DNA of 64,000 nt from Spirodela intermedia (lineage: Eukaryota > Streptophyta > Magnoliopsida > Alismatales > Araceae), in NCBI GenBank assembly GCA_902729315.2, contig LR746265.1, forward strand, positions 7,694,892 to 7,758,891, given 5' to 3'. Under the pieces are notes generated by a model. It searched no databases. It saw only the letters and a list, made by a program, of their open reading frames with translations, and was not told the DNA's origin. Of the stretch, positions 26,122 through 37,319 are shown one piece after another (position 1 is the stretch's first letter; each line of letters begins with the position of its first letter). Made by a program: the position numbers and the translations under genes.

Positions 26122-26339
26122 GGAGTACAAAAAATGGAAGATGAAGCAGTAGAGAAGAGCTGTCAAACTATGAGGAGTCCTGATCCAACCTCCTTCAATC
26201 TTCTTATCCTTTTCCATTCTTCTTGTACCCCTTATTTCAACCCAAAACCATGGGGCCTTCTGTATGGATCATAGCAAAATCAAGCCCCTACTCAGGTAGA
26301 TATAATTTATGTCATCTTCAACATTCTTCTTAGCAGCTT

Positions 26340-26700
26340 GGTTAAGATCTGATGTTCATTGACATGGTATACAAAATATTGCAGTATCTTTGATCTGGTA
26401 AAGTGTTCATTTGACACAGTCTGCTTTTTCTTCATAATTAGGTCCTAGTAGGCAGACTAGTTTCTTAGCTAGTCCAGAAATCCATGTCTTTTTGTTATAT
26501 GATGAGTAGATGAGCTGCTTCAAATAATTTTTTCATCCTTAGAAAGAATTTATAAAGATGTTTATTTAAGATGAAAAATTACCTAATCCAACATTGAAAT
26601 CTTTGCATCTAGTTTGATTTGTTTTCAAAAACATGCTTTCAGGCCTCAAACATGTAAATATCAAGTAACATTAAAACAAATCACAATGACCAAAATAGGA
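26340..26700 (+). repeat. Family 3' flank, type I, copy 4
   Basis: Same module as at 6.77-7.10 (inverted), 37.32-37.64 and 44.64-44.96 kb: 'gtctgctttttcttcataat', 'tcctagtaggcagactagtt', 'gatgaaaaattacctaatcc', 'caggcctcaaa'. Confidence 0.7.
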
Positions 26701-26799
26701 GCTAGAGAACCACAACTTTCAAGAACGTGAAAATTACTTTAAATTCATATATGAACATGTTATGAGAGATTGCTTGCAACCATCACATCTAGAGAAAGC

Positions 26800-27100
26800 T
26801 ATTGTGCAAAGGGGGATTGCCAATCATATTGCATGAGAGAGGATAATGGAAACTGAGGCTTGAAACTTGGAAAAGGGACCAAATCATCATAAGTCTTGGT
26901 ATCCTAGATATTTTTGATGTTAGTAAGTCAAGCCATGTATAATAGTGCATCAACCTACTATGTATCTTGGAATATTCTCTGTGCTTAATGTTGTCAACTA
27001 ATTTGGTCCATTCTCATACTAAGTCATCTCATTTTCTGAAAATAGAATTAAGAAAATATTATTTCAAATGTGAAAAGTACCCTTTAGTCCATAATGTGGT
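26800..27100 (+). repeat. Dispersed repeat R3, partial copy 2
   Basis: Shares 'tcataagtcttggtatccta', 'gtaagtcaagcca', 'aatttggtccattctcatac' and 'tctgaaaatagaat' with the R3 copies at 39.0-39.69 kb (same strand) and 6.01-6.71 kb (opposite strand). It again follows a type I flank. Confidence 0.6.
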
Positions 27101-27771
27101 CCCATTCTCTCTTCTTATAAACTCCCTAAAACCAAAAAGATATTGAATGGGCAATGAAAACTAGTTATTTTAAAAACATAAAAAATAAACCTCCGGTTTT
27201 ATGAGACATAATTTTTTGATTACAACATTGAAACTATTGATTTTGCAGAATTATGCTGTCCGTATTTCCATTTTTCTACATGTAGCTAGTTGGCACAATC
27301 CAAAGTTTCTTAGATTTTTAAATATGACCTTTAATTATATGTTATCCTTATATTTTATTTTGAGAATAGTATCTGATTACACTTTACGATTCCCAATTAA
27401 GTAATCACATTTTTCCTAATAAGATTCTTCCTTCTTAAAAATCAAAAAGGTGTAAACAGAAAATATTATGAGAATATCCATTAAAATTAAATAAAAATGA
27501 AAAAGGAAGCAAAATTAGTTTATAATAACTTCTTCATAAGATTCTGCTTTTGTTTTTATATTTTGAAATGGAGCCAATTTATTAGGCTGTGGGCTTATAT
27601 GGCCTATCAGATGAAGACATGGGAGTTTGGGACTTAAATTTCATAATACCATTTCATATACACTATAATGAAGATGTATCACTGAACTTTTAGAGGTGGA
27701 TGTCCTCTGTAAAACCATAGTCTTATGAAAGTGTTTGCAACCCTAGTCAAGCTAGTGGGACAATTAAAATA
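27100..27771. other. AT-rich spacer
   Basis: No gene, RNA or repeat terminus recognised. The frame at 27201-27404 has no recognisable content. Confidence 0.5.
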
Positions 27772-27947
<176 letters not shown>

Positions 27948-28289
27948 GGTCAAACATGATGGGAATATAAATGGGAACAAGGACTGATTGAGTCACTTCA
28001 CATTATTCCAAATTTCTAATCTACACAGTACATTTTGATCCATTAAAAAGACCACGAAAGTGCTGTTATATTTTATTTGAATTCTTCCTATGCTTTTTTG
28101 GGCATCGTAAGGTTGGAATTCCAATTATGTCCTCCATTTATTGTTATGATCAGGGGCAATCTGAGAAACTGGGAAGCCCTCCTTGTCTGGTGGGAGCCTA
28201 TAAATAGAGCTTGGGAGACGGGCCTTTTCTCCATCGACTCATAGCAAGAAAGAGAGACAATACAAAGATTGAGTGACTAGAGAGAGAGT
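27948..28289 (+). promoter_or_regulatory. Conserved family promoter, copy 5
   Basis: 'ggtcaaacatgatggga', TGAGTCA (about 27989-27995), 'ttatattttatttgaattct', a GGGGCAATCTGAGAAA block and a TATAAATA box (28199-28206) appear in the same order as in copies 2, 3 and A. The CCCGCG core seen in those copies is lost ('tcctatgctttttt'). Confidence 0.65.
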
Positions 28290-28372
28290 ATGGAGGGAAT
28301 GTAGTTTCTTGGATTGGTGAGTTATGCCAAGGTGAGGTGTCAAAGATAGTATGTGGTGCTGGAGAAGTAGGA

Positions 28373-28805
28373 TGATGGGCTTCTCATTAGAACTGGCCCA
28401 CCTACCAAAAAGAGAAGTGGAGGAGGGAGAGCTCCTCAACGGGAACTGACATCACTTGTGACCATGCCGCTAGTTCAGTCCCCCCCCTCAACTACTGTAA
28501 CAGTTGAAAGGCGGCGTAGAGTGGATGGTCGCAGTCTTTGGATCCACTTACTACTGAATCCGACCCAAAGGTTATTCTAGAAACATGGAAGTAGTTAACA
28601 AAGTTTAGGTCTGCTGCAGTCTATAAATAGTAGAGGAGAATCAAATCAGGGGAGTAGATGGATTGTGAGTCATTGACTGTATTTTCTTTTCTTTTTCTCT
28701 GAATAGTCTCTAGAGTTCCATTTGGGAGCTTCCTTTCTTTGTACTTTTCTGAAGCTTCAATAGAATTGTTCCAACATTCTCCTTGAAGATTTCGGGGTCC
28801 CATCA
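28373..28805. mobile_element. Solo LTR, 433 bp, with target-site duplication
   Basis: It begins TGATGGG and ends CCCATCA, a perfect 7-bp terminal inverted repeat with the TG...CA ends of an LTR. It is flanked by TAGGA (28368-28372) and GAGGA (28806-28810). In uninterrupted family copies the site reads once as GAGGA, so this is a 5-bp target-site duplication with one later substitution. Inside are a TATA-like CTATAAATAG at 28621-28630 and an A/T-rich polyadenylation-like 'tcaatagaattg' near 28757. No internal coding region is present, so it is a solo LTR left by recombination. Confidence 0.85.
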
Positions 28806-28909
28806 GAGGAGACGGCTGCTGTGTGCAGGGATCTGAGTAGTAGGAGCAGCGGTGTGGGCAAAGAGGAATGGCGGTGACGTCGCAGGATGGAGGAGCCCGA
28901 TTGGTGACT

Positions 28910-30034
28910 GATAACATGCTATCTTACGCTATCGATAATATTATTTACACACGTTTTTAACAGTTTTTCAAATAATACGGCATGTTATCAAGCTTAAAAT
29001 GATTTATTTTAGTTTTATAAGGATTCTTTGATTTTTACTATATTTTTAGGAATTTTCTCAGAATTTTTCTTGCACGAAATCACCTAGTTTTTTGTTAAAT
29101 ATACTATTGGTGATTTGTCTGTTATTTTATTATTTTAGGAAGATCTGATGATTGCGAGTGGCGAGGGAAGATCTGACGGCAATCATTGATAGACTGGCGA
29201 TGGAATGGACGGCTGTCAAAGAGTCTCAGCAGTTGCTGACTTAGATGAATGATATCTGGATCCAACAGAGTCGCAATATAACGCAATCATCGGACGGTCA
29301 CTATGGGTTCCGAAATAATAAAACAGGAAATTGTGGCCGCTGATGTCTGAGGAAGATCGGATGGTTGACGATTGTTGAGACCAGAGGAAGGAAAACTTTT
29401 CGGTATGTATAGTTGTTCTGTCACTCTTGTGAGGGGGAGAGTTTTATTTCGGCAGCTTTGTACTGTGATAGGGGAGAAGGGGCTGAAATGTACCCCACGC
29501 TTTGAATCTTTGAATAAAGGTTAGTATTTTGCATTGCTTTCTTACTTAGAGTTGTATTCAGAGTGTGGATCTTGGGTCAGGAGGCTCAGTGATCAATAGC
29601 CGGTCCCCAGCTTCGAAGAGGAAGCTCCTGACCTCGTCCATCCATGTTTTACATCTTGGGTAAGGTTGCTTTGCATGTTTATACAACGATTAGAGTCTAT
29701 GAATTTCTAGAATACCTAGCTCTTAAGATTTCAACGTTTTTATCTTCTCTCTCTATCCATCACGAGATTGAGTCTAACATCTTGATTCCGTGATTTCTTT
29801 CCCTCTTTCTAAGCGTTTTAAATGGTTTATTCTCAATCTTCTCATCTTCCTTCATCATTGAATCAAATAGAGAAAAATCGGTTTTAAAACTGTCAGACTC
29901 CTAATTCCTTGTTCAACCTGAAGATATCCACCAAAGTAATCTTTCATTAATCTATCTTGGGTGACTAACCTCAGAAAAGTAAAAAATTAATGTGACCTAG
30001 TTTGAGAGTTTTAGAAGAATCTTGTAAGTGCAGC
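28910..30034. mobile_element. Second insertion in copy 5, unclassified
   Basis: Family sequence breaks after 'gattggtgact' and resumes at 'agtggccgctgctcaatt'; the possible duplicated target is too diverged to define. The left end carries an inverted repeat: TGATAACATGC at 28909-28919 and GCATGTTATCA near 28980-28990. The interior has a frame-broken stretch (about 29185-29340) reading like 'AIIDRLAMEWTAVKESQQLL', reminiscent of the start of a Ty3 gag. No LTR pair, protease or RT was found. It could be an LTR-element fragment or another transposon type. Confidence 0.5.
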
Positions 30035-30399
30035 CAGTGGCCGCTGCTCAATTCAATATTAGAGGGTGACATGGCTGCTGTTGAGGAGGTGCATCCAATT
30101 ATTGCTGCTGTGAATAGGAAGAAGGCTCGAAGATCCATCTCCTTGACGGCTGCAACAGTGGGGCCATGCCCTAGATAAAAGGTGATCATCTCTTCTCTCT
30201 CTCGCTTGCTCTCTTACTATGCCGGATCATGATTTTAGGGAGCTCACGGTTGATCTTTGATCCTTTTCTCTGTTACCACCATAGGGAATTAAGTGTTGAA
30301 TTGGCCTTCTCGACTTCTATTCCATGGACTATGACATTTCGAGATGTATGGTAAAGGTGAGATGAAGAAAGTGGTGGAATTCATCTCTTCCATCTTGCT

Positions 30400-30829
30400 C
30401 TAGCTAGCTAATAAGTATTTATTATTATGAGTTAATAATATGTAAAATTTTTATTTTATAAATTAACTCATGATAAATATATACTTATTTATGTTAAATA
30501 GAGAAAATGAGTTTTTATGTGACTAATGTGAATTTTTTCTAATTATGTAATTTTATATAATTTTATGTACATTTTAGATTCATGTATTTGTGATAAAAAA
30601 AGGATAAAATGTAAAAAAAAGGAGACCCAGTAGCAAGCTATGACCTACAAGCTGACCTAGAGGGTGCTACACACAAGTTGAAAACTTAGTTAGGGAAATC
30701 ATGAGTTGGGGCCTTGAGTAACCAAAGACTCATGTAGAACATGTGTACATCACTCCCCTTCTATTTTATTGGGGACTAGTTGAGCATGAGGCAGAGTATT
30801 TGTATACATGTGTATGTGGAGGGGGATCA
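30400..30829 (+). repeat. Dispersed repeat R4, copy 1
   Basis: AT-rich start ('tattattatgagttaataat') followed by 'aagctgacctagagggtgct', 'ggggccttgagtaaccaaag' and 'atacatgtgtatgtggaggg'. The same order of phrases occurs in three tandem or partial units at 56.38-57.34 kb and partly at 60.28-60.48 kb. No coding content. Confidence 0.6.
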
Positions 30830-31372
30830 TGTTGAGACCTTAGCCTCAACAAGGAATCCACGTGGCCCAAGATCCCGGATCCAATCACAGAAGGTAATTG
30901 GGTGGACGGAACTTATGCAAGAAACATCTAACAGCTAGTGACAATCGAACAGTCAATGACCAATGAGGACGACGACTGTTAAGATCTGCTTAACGGTTAG
31001 CAGGGCTGGTCGAGCCGTTAGGCGACCACAAAGATTCGTATCGAACGACCTCAGTAACCTGGCAGCCCTCGGTTATAAGAAGTGGAAGAAGAGGAAGAGA
31101 GAAAGAAAACAAAAAGAAAGAAAGACTTATGGAGACCCGCCATCTCGAAGAGGCGACCCATCTGGAGAACTCATGCGAGAGCTCTCTATATCCTACCCTC
31201 CTGTGTATCTCTCCCCCTCCCCTAAGTTTTTCACGCTCTTCGGAGTCCGAGGATCCTCACTCTGTATTCGGGGTTCGTGAATCAGTGGAATTTCAGCATC
31301 TTATCTCCTCCTTCCTTCCTCAGTGGCCATCCTTGGGTCGAGTGTCGGTCATCCCACCTGAGGCATCTATCA
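30830..31372 (+). repeat. 5' LTR of the Ty3 element
   Basis: It begins TGTTGAG, which pairs with CCTCAACA a few bases inside, and ends in TATCA just before the primer-binding site. A TATAAG box lies near 31074. The 3' partner is not in the window, so the right boundary rests on the primer-binding site. Confidence 0.7.
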
Positions 31373-31375
31373 ACC

Positions 31376-31387
31376 TAGTATCAGAGC
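31376..31387 (+). other. tRNA-iMet primer-binding site
   Basis: TAGTATCAGAGC, one mismatch from the canonical TGGTATCAGAGC that pairs with the 3' end of the initiator methionine tRNA. Confidence 0.85.
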
Positions 31388-34079
31388 ACAGTAGGCCCTC
31401 CGCCATGCCACCCAAGTCTCAGGACAACCAACTCGAATTCATGGAGAAAGAATTCAAGGAATCTCACTTAGAGCAACAACAACAATTCGCGGTTTCCAAG
31501 GCCGACAGAGACGCCCTTCAGAAAGAACAGGCCAAGCTCAAGCGCCAACTAGAAGACGTCAAGCAACAGCAAAGGACGACGAACCCCAACAGGAAGACGT
31601 CAAGCAGGAGCACATGACGAAGAACCAGCAACTTAATGCCGTTGCCAGGGCCCTTGAGTCCCTCCAGCTGACCTTGAATCAGTCCTTCTCCACAACCAAC
31701 CATCGTTCCGGAAAAGAAAAGATATTCCGGAGTACCATTCATCTTCTTCGATGAATGGTATTCCGGAGAACCGAGCCACGAGAAATCTTACCCACCCAAA
31801 AAAAATGAAAAGGGATTTGCGAGACATCATAACTCAGTCCACGATCCTCCAGCCGGCCAACCAAGCTCTCACCGGCAGTCCACCAAATTATGGCAAGGGC
31901 GAATGGTGGAACTACCCACTTTCTATGGACCGGGACCCAAGAGCTGGATCTTCAGAGTCGAGCTATTTTTCTCCACGCATTGGGTTCCGGAGCAACAGAA
32001 ACTCAAGTTAGCTGGATTAAGTATGGACGGGCTCGCTCTACACTGGTTTTAGTGGGCCATGGTTCGACACCCCTTCCAGAATTGGGACGATTTCCGCAAT
32101 AATCTGTTGGAAAGTTATAACCCGAATCAATCCAACTCCTTATATGATAAACTATTGGGTCTCCGCCAATAGGGGGTATAATTGCCGAATACTGGGAAAA
32201 CTTTGAGATCATCACCATCATCATTATGGACATCTTGGAGCCAATGCGGACAAACACCTTTCCACGTGGTCTAAAGGAAGAAATCCAGGCCGAGGTCGGG
32301 GTATTGTATCCCAAAGGACTTGAGAAAACAATGAAGACCGCTCAACGAGTGGAGGCCAAGCTTGAGACACTATCTCATCTGTCCAGAATGACCCAACCTC
32401 GTCTCTCGAGACCCTTAGAAGAGTTAGCAGTTGGCCGGGAACCCCGATGAACTGGAGTTACAGATTTCAGTAACATCCACCGAGGAGAGAAAGCCTGGGT
32501 TCCGGGGCTGCTTTAGCCGACTCGAGAATAGTGGACAATAGTGCGATGGATCAGAGGAAGAAATTGACTCTCATTGCTACACAAATTCAAGAACGATAGG
32601 TTAAAGGTCTGTGTTTCCATTGCAATGACATTTTCTCCCCAAGACAAAAGTGTCATAGAGAACTATAGATTCTCTTCACTCCAGTAGAGACAGATTTCTT
32701 AGAGTGCTAGGAGTCAACAAGGGAGACCCACCAATTACAAGCAGTTTGTTCTCAACATGGAGGCTATTCTACAGTGCTTAACAGACAAGCATGAAGCTTT
32801 GAAGTTTCAAGGAAAAATTAGGAGCAAACTTGTCACGATCCTGGTGGACACTGGTGCAACCCATAACTTCATCAACAACCAATTGGTCCGGGACCTGAGA
32901 TTGCCCCTGATCCAAATTTCTCAATATAAAGTTATCACCAGATCCAGGGAGAAGGTGGAGGGCACGAAGCTGGCACCTCGGATTTTCGTGGACCTACAGA
33001 GCGTCCATATCTATGTGACTTCCTCTCCTTTCCTCTGGCCATAGTGAAAGTCATACTTAGTATGAAGTGGTTAAAATCTCTTCATCAATTTGACGTGGAC
33101 CTTGATGCAAGAACCTTCTCCTTCCACTTTGGAATGGAATGAGTGGTCCTTAAGGTGGAGCAGACCGAAAAATTGGCAGAGATTGCACTCAAGTCATTAT
33201 CCCATCAAGTAAAGGTAGGTGATCTTTGTTTTGAACTCTTTCAACTATCTCAGACTAACTAAAGTTCCAATCACACCTCGGGGGAGGAACGACTGCCGCA
33301 AGCATTCCTAGAGGTGTTTGCAAAGCCTTGTAGTTTGCCGCCACAATTGGAGGTTGATGATCAGATCAACTTACACCCAGAGGTTATGCCCGTCAATATC
33401 TGACCATTTCGCTACCCCTACTTCCAAAAAGACAGAACTAGAGAAGATGGTGGAAGAGATGCTTAAGACCGGCATTATACAGCACTCACAAAGCCCCTAT
33501 TCGAGCCCATCATTACTAGTTAGGAAGAAAGACGACACTTGCAGGAAGAAAGATGATATGTTGATCTATAGCCAGGGTAAAGAGGAACACCAAGGTCACT
33601 TGAATCAACTCTTCGAGATTTTGAGCCAGTATCAGCTACGAATCCACCCAAAGAAATGTTGCTTCGAGTAGCATCAGATCATCTACCTCGAGCACTAGAT
33701 CTTGGCAGAAGGGGTCGAGATGGACTAGGAAAAATTCCAAGTCGTGCAGAAGTAGCCAACCCCCCCGTAATCTACAAGAGTTGCGAGGATTCCTAGGCTT
33801 GTCTGGATATTACCGGCACTTTATTGTAGGATATGGGATGATTGCCCGCAGTCTAACCCAATTACTTAAACGCGATGCATTCCACTAGGGAGATGAGGTA
33901 GAAGAGATATTCCAACATCTCAACAAAGCCGTAACCTTTGCTCCAATTCTCTCCCTACTAGATTTCTCCTATCTGGGGCATCTATCAGATCACCTGGCTT
34001 AGTCCTCTCTCCAAGTGATCTTAGTCGTTTTGTTTATGGGAGAAGGAAGTCAAAGAGAGGAGGTAGAGAATTACAGTCA

Positions 34080-34700
34080 TCTCAAATACTCGCATAAAAT
34101 TGATGTGGGACTAAAACTTGGTCAAAACACATTGACAAAATAATACTTAAAATATCTCTATAGTATTAGAAGGAAATGTGGTCATGAACTCATTCTTTTG
34201 GGGTATTTTGGTCTTTTGATTAACCCTTTTTACATAATTAGATAATTGACAATTGTTTGAATCTCATTAGAACCAAAATTTATATTTTTATTTATTTAAC
34301 TCGTGATTTTCTTAAAGAGTATTAGTCAATGATCAAGTACTCAGGATTACTCAATCATTAACAAAAAAATTGTCAACATTATTCACAAATTATCATTAGT
34401 AATTGACCAAGAATTTTGAACATAAAAATCATAAATTCTTTGAGAAAATCATCTCTAATTGATCAATGAGTATGCCATCATCAAGAATAAGATGATTTGT
34501 TGAGATACGAGTTGCCACCTCTTTAGAGCATACCAAATATAATACTAACATCTGACATTCCTCTGATTATGTCTATTAAGATTTGATGTCCATTCAACTT
34601 CTCTTTCTATCCTTTGATACACATGTTCACAAGTTTGCATAAACCAATGAGAGTATTATAGCATCTAACAAGTTTATGATGTACAAGTCACAATACATTG
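34080..34700 (+). repeat. Dispersed repeat R2, partial copy 1
   Basis: Shares 'tttgaatctcattagaacca', 'atttaactcgtgattttctt', 'gatcaatgagtatgccatca' and 'cacctctttagagcatacca' with fuller copies at 37.85-38.99, 59.19-60.31 and 60.64-61.74 kb, all on the same strand. No coding content. A similar 'taacatctgacattcctctg' phrase at 34.55 kb recalls the small-gene 3' UTR. Confidence 0.6.
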
Positions 34701-35270
34701 ACTAATTTTTTTATAATAATGATTTTTCATATTGTTGAAAAGCATAAAACGTCAATTTTTTTTTTCAATGCATCGCTTTCTTGTGCTTAACAATTTAAAG
34801 AGTAATGTATAACCATCTTAAAAACTTGTGAACATGTGTATCAAAATTCTAATTTGCCATTCAAATTTATCAATGAAATTATGTTGATATATGATTATTT
34901 TGATGCTGACTAAGTGCTCATATATCATCAAAAATATTCGAGTGCAGCTTACCAAGCTTCACCCGTATGTGACAACTCATGTTGAAAAATATTAAAAGGC
35001 TAGCATCCAATCACTGTAGGACACTTGGTAGTCCTATATGCTTGATAACCATTGTAAATATATTTGATATGAGTTACAAAAAAGGCCACTAAATTCTGAA
35101 TATGTTATTCATAACGAATTAATTAATTGAAATGAAATGGTCTTTATTATGCGGCGCGTGAAATCCAAGTCAATTGAGAAATCGTCATCCATGGAATTCA
35201 CACGGCCTGGGTCCCACGTACATCCGCCCGTTCAAGCCATGCGGTAAAAGGTATGTGGAGTATGGGGAAC
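34700..35270. other. AT-rich spacer
   Basis: Nothing recognised. It separates repeat R2 from the O-methyltransferase pseudogene. Confidence 0.5.
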
Positions 35271-35340
35271 TGTACTGTTGCAACCCCAAGCGCAGCGGCA
35301 AGCCGGGGCTGATGGGCGCATCAGCCACCTAAGCGGTTCC

Positions 35341-36617
35341 TCACTTGGTGAGCTCCATGATCCAGAGGCCGAAGGCGGTGCACACCTTGGCAAACCCCGT
35401 GAACCCCGCGCCCTTCGCCAGCGACTGGAATTCCTCCTCAGTCCTCTCTTTGCCGCCAGGGTTGTAGGCGAGCATGAGCAGATCCCCCAGGAACAGGGTC
35501 TGCGCCTCCCTGGTCCTCTCCGGGGTCTGCGGTAGAATGCTCTCCATGACGATGACCTTTCCCAGATCCGGCAGCGCCTTCCAGCGGTTCGTCAGAACCT
35601 TCAGGCAGTTCTCGTCGCTCCAGTCGTGAAGGATCCACTGCAAACCCAACTTCGAGAGAGTGTTAAAGCGAGTAGATAAGAGAGAGAGGAAGCAAAGCAG
35701 GGAAATCAATGGTGAGAGAGTCGATTACTTTCATGAAGATGGCGTCTCCACTGGGGACGCTCGCGAACATATTGCCCCCCACATGCTCCACTCCTACGCC
35801 AAGAAAAGGAGAATTCTTTCAATTAATGCCTACCTGGCTAATTCTTCCGTCGCCACAAGAAACTAGTGGATGTGAATGAACCGCGAGGACTGGGGGCTGT
35901 GCTGGCCTTTGTCGTACCTGAAAAGGAGGGCGCATCGGCGATGACATGGGGGAGATCGAAGTTGATACCCTTAATGGATGGGTGCTTGGAGATGATCATG
36001 TTGAGTGTCGCGCCGATCCCGCCACCAACGTCCATCAGAACCCCAAGCCCGTCGAACCCCCCGTAGATCTCCAGCATCGTCTTCACGGTGATGGTGGAGT
36101 TGTTGAACATTGTGGCCTTGAACAAATTGTTGAACCTGGGGTCGGTCCCATTGTACTCTGACGCCGTCATTCCGTGGGCCTTGTTGAAGGGGATTCCCCC
36201 CCTGCAGAACCGAGTCCTTCAAGTAATACCAGCTCTCGATGGAAACCTTGTCCTGGTTCATGAGAGTTAGAGGGGCCACAGAGACGCCATCCTCGTTCGG
36301 TGTGAGGAACCTTGAGACAGTGGCCCATAGCGTCTGCGGACCTTTCCGCCATCGCCGTTGACGACAGAGTAGGTGGGGATGTAGTAACTGGCGAGGAGGC
36401 GGAGGACACGGTCCACCATGACTGTCGCCTGCGGGTTCTCAGTGGGAGGCTAGGTGACAATCTCCTCGGGGAAGAGTTGGGCGCCGGAACCAGCCCGATT
36501 AATTATCTCGAAGAGGTTCAGCTCGATTGCCGCCTTGAGAGCCATCGGGAGAACGGTTGTCCATACCAGCTGCATGGCGTAGGTGAAAGCCTCGTGCTCC
36601 TCCTCCAGCGTGGTCAT
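35341..36617 (-). pseudogene. COMT-like O-methyltransferase pseudogene
   Basis: Relic of an S-adenosylmethionine-dependent O-methyltransferase of the caffeic-acid/flavonoid (COMT) family. Exon 1 (36617-35918) starts MTTLEEEHEAFTYAMQLVWT and contains the SAM-binding [15 protein letters not shown]. Exon 2 (35793-35729) reads GVEHVGGNMFASVPSGDAIF. Exon 3 (35637-35341) reads WILHDWSDENC, with the family's catalytic His, then VFLGDLLMLAYNPGGKERTE-like sequence and ends ELTK with TGA. All three junctions have GT-AG sites and join in frame. Exon 1 is broken by a TAG at 36452-36450 (from CAG by one transition), a frameshift near 36.31 kb and another in the C-run near 36.196-36.202 kb. Exons 2 and 3 are undamaged, so inactivation looks recent. 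A sequencing error could explain one frameshift but hardly all three. Confidence 0.85.
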
Positions 36618-36679
36618 CCTCGCCTCGTCGGGGACCGATCTCGTGGGAACTACGATCTCTGATCTGGAGACTACTGACG

Positions 36680-37160
36680 CCTCCCTCTTCCCCTCTAAAG
36701 GTTTTTATTGAGTTTTTTTGCGCCTAGTCTCTGACTACCAACTAACTCAAGGTCTTTCGGGTCGTTGTCTGCTGGAACGATTTGGTCCACCAAATCCCTA
36801 CTGAATCGGTATCTCTCGCTTCCTCTCTGTCCGTCCATGCGTCTCTGTCTCTGTCTGCCTTTATCTCTACGGCGTTGCAGATGCCCATTAATTAGAAAGC
36901 CGGAGCTTGATCTCTAGAGTCGACGTTGCTTAAACTGGGGTTGTTCTTCGTCAATCGAGCTCCTGCGTCCTTCCCCTGGATCACAAAAGGAGCTTTGTTG
37001 ACTGGGTACCCGCTCTCGTTTGCCAAAAGGAAGGCCAGCGCCAACAAGTCCTCAGGTCTTCTTCGTTCACCAAGCCCGTCAACAAAAGAAACAGAGGTAG
37101 GAACCCACGGTACGCCGCTAGTGGCTATCTTCCCTACCTTCACTTTGAGTTGTGAATTAA
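36680..37160. other. Unrecognised segment of higher GC, possibly organelle-derived
   Basis: Balanced base composition unlike the AT-rich neighbours, with sharp edges after the methyltransferase relic and before 'gaattaaaaataactaaac'. The style (no low-complexity, no repeats, an 83-codon open frame 37143-36892 with no known domain) resembles plant mitochondrial spacer DNA. This is an impression only, not an identification. Confidence 0.25.
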
Positions 37161-37319
37161 AAATAACTAAACTATTTCAACAGTAACTCATTAGAACTAG
37201 AATAGGCTGAGTTATCCGAGTCTTTTGAAATAAATCATCATTCCGAACACGATGAAGTCACGTCAACTTGTTTGACTCATGGTCCATCAGTGGAACCCAA
37301 CGCACTCAACTCATCAAAT

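Larger units (their letters stand above)
28290..30342 (+). pseudogene. Small-gene-family copy 5, split by two insertions
   Basis: Starts ATG GAG GGA ATG TAG, so there is a stop at codon 5. Family sequence runs 28290-28372, is interrupted by a solo LTR (28373-28805), resumes at 28806-28909, is interrupted again by about 1.1 kb, and resumes at about 30035 through exon 1, the intron (donor near 30178) and exon 2 (30285-30342). The usual TGA stop at the end of exon 2 is CGA. Many C-to-T and G-to-A changes are present. The 3' UTR similarity fades near 30.39 kb. Clearly dead, but the pieces are in order and give clean insertion junctions. Confidence 0.8.
30830..33965 (+). mobile_element. Ty3-type LTR retrotransposon, 3'-truncated and broken
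   Basis: 5' LTR about 30830-31372 (TGTTGAG...TATCA) with a TATAAG box near 31074. A primer-binding site TAGTATCAGAGC at 31376-31387 is complementary to the initiator Met tRNA, as is usual for plant Ty3 elements. Gag begins MPPKSQDNQLEF at 31405 and continues in broken frames to about 32450. An aspartic protease with VDTGATHNFI lies in the frame 32757-33044. Reverse transcriptase begins TPTSKKTELEKMVEEMLKTG and YSSPSLLVRKKDD, then jumps to DDMLIYSQ...EEHQGHLNQL. The RNase H entry [15 protein letters not shown] lies near 33783-33827. RNase H, integrase and the 3' LTR are missing after about 33.96 kb. Protease-RT-RNase H order supports Ty3 over Copia. Confidence 0.9.

Noticed and set aside
36312-36662. 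116-codon plus-strand frame over the COMT relic
   Set aside because: Antisense shadow. The minus strand carries recognisable methyltransferase sequence.
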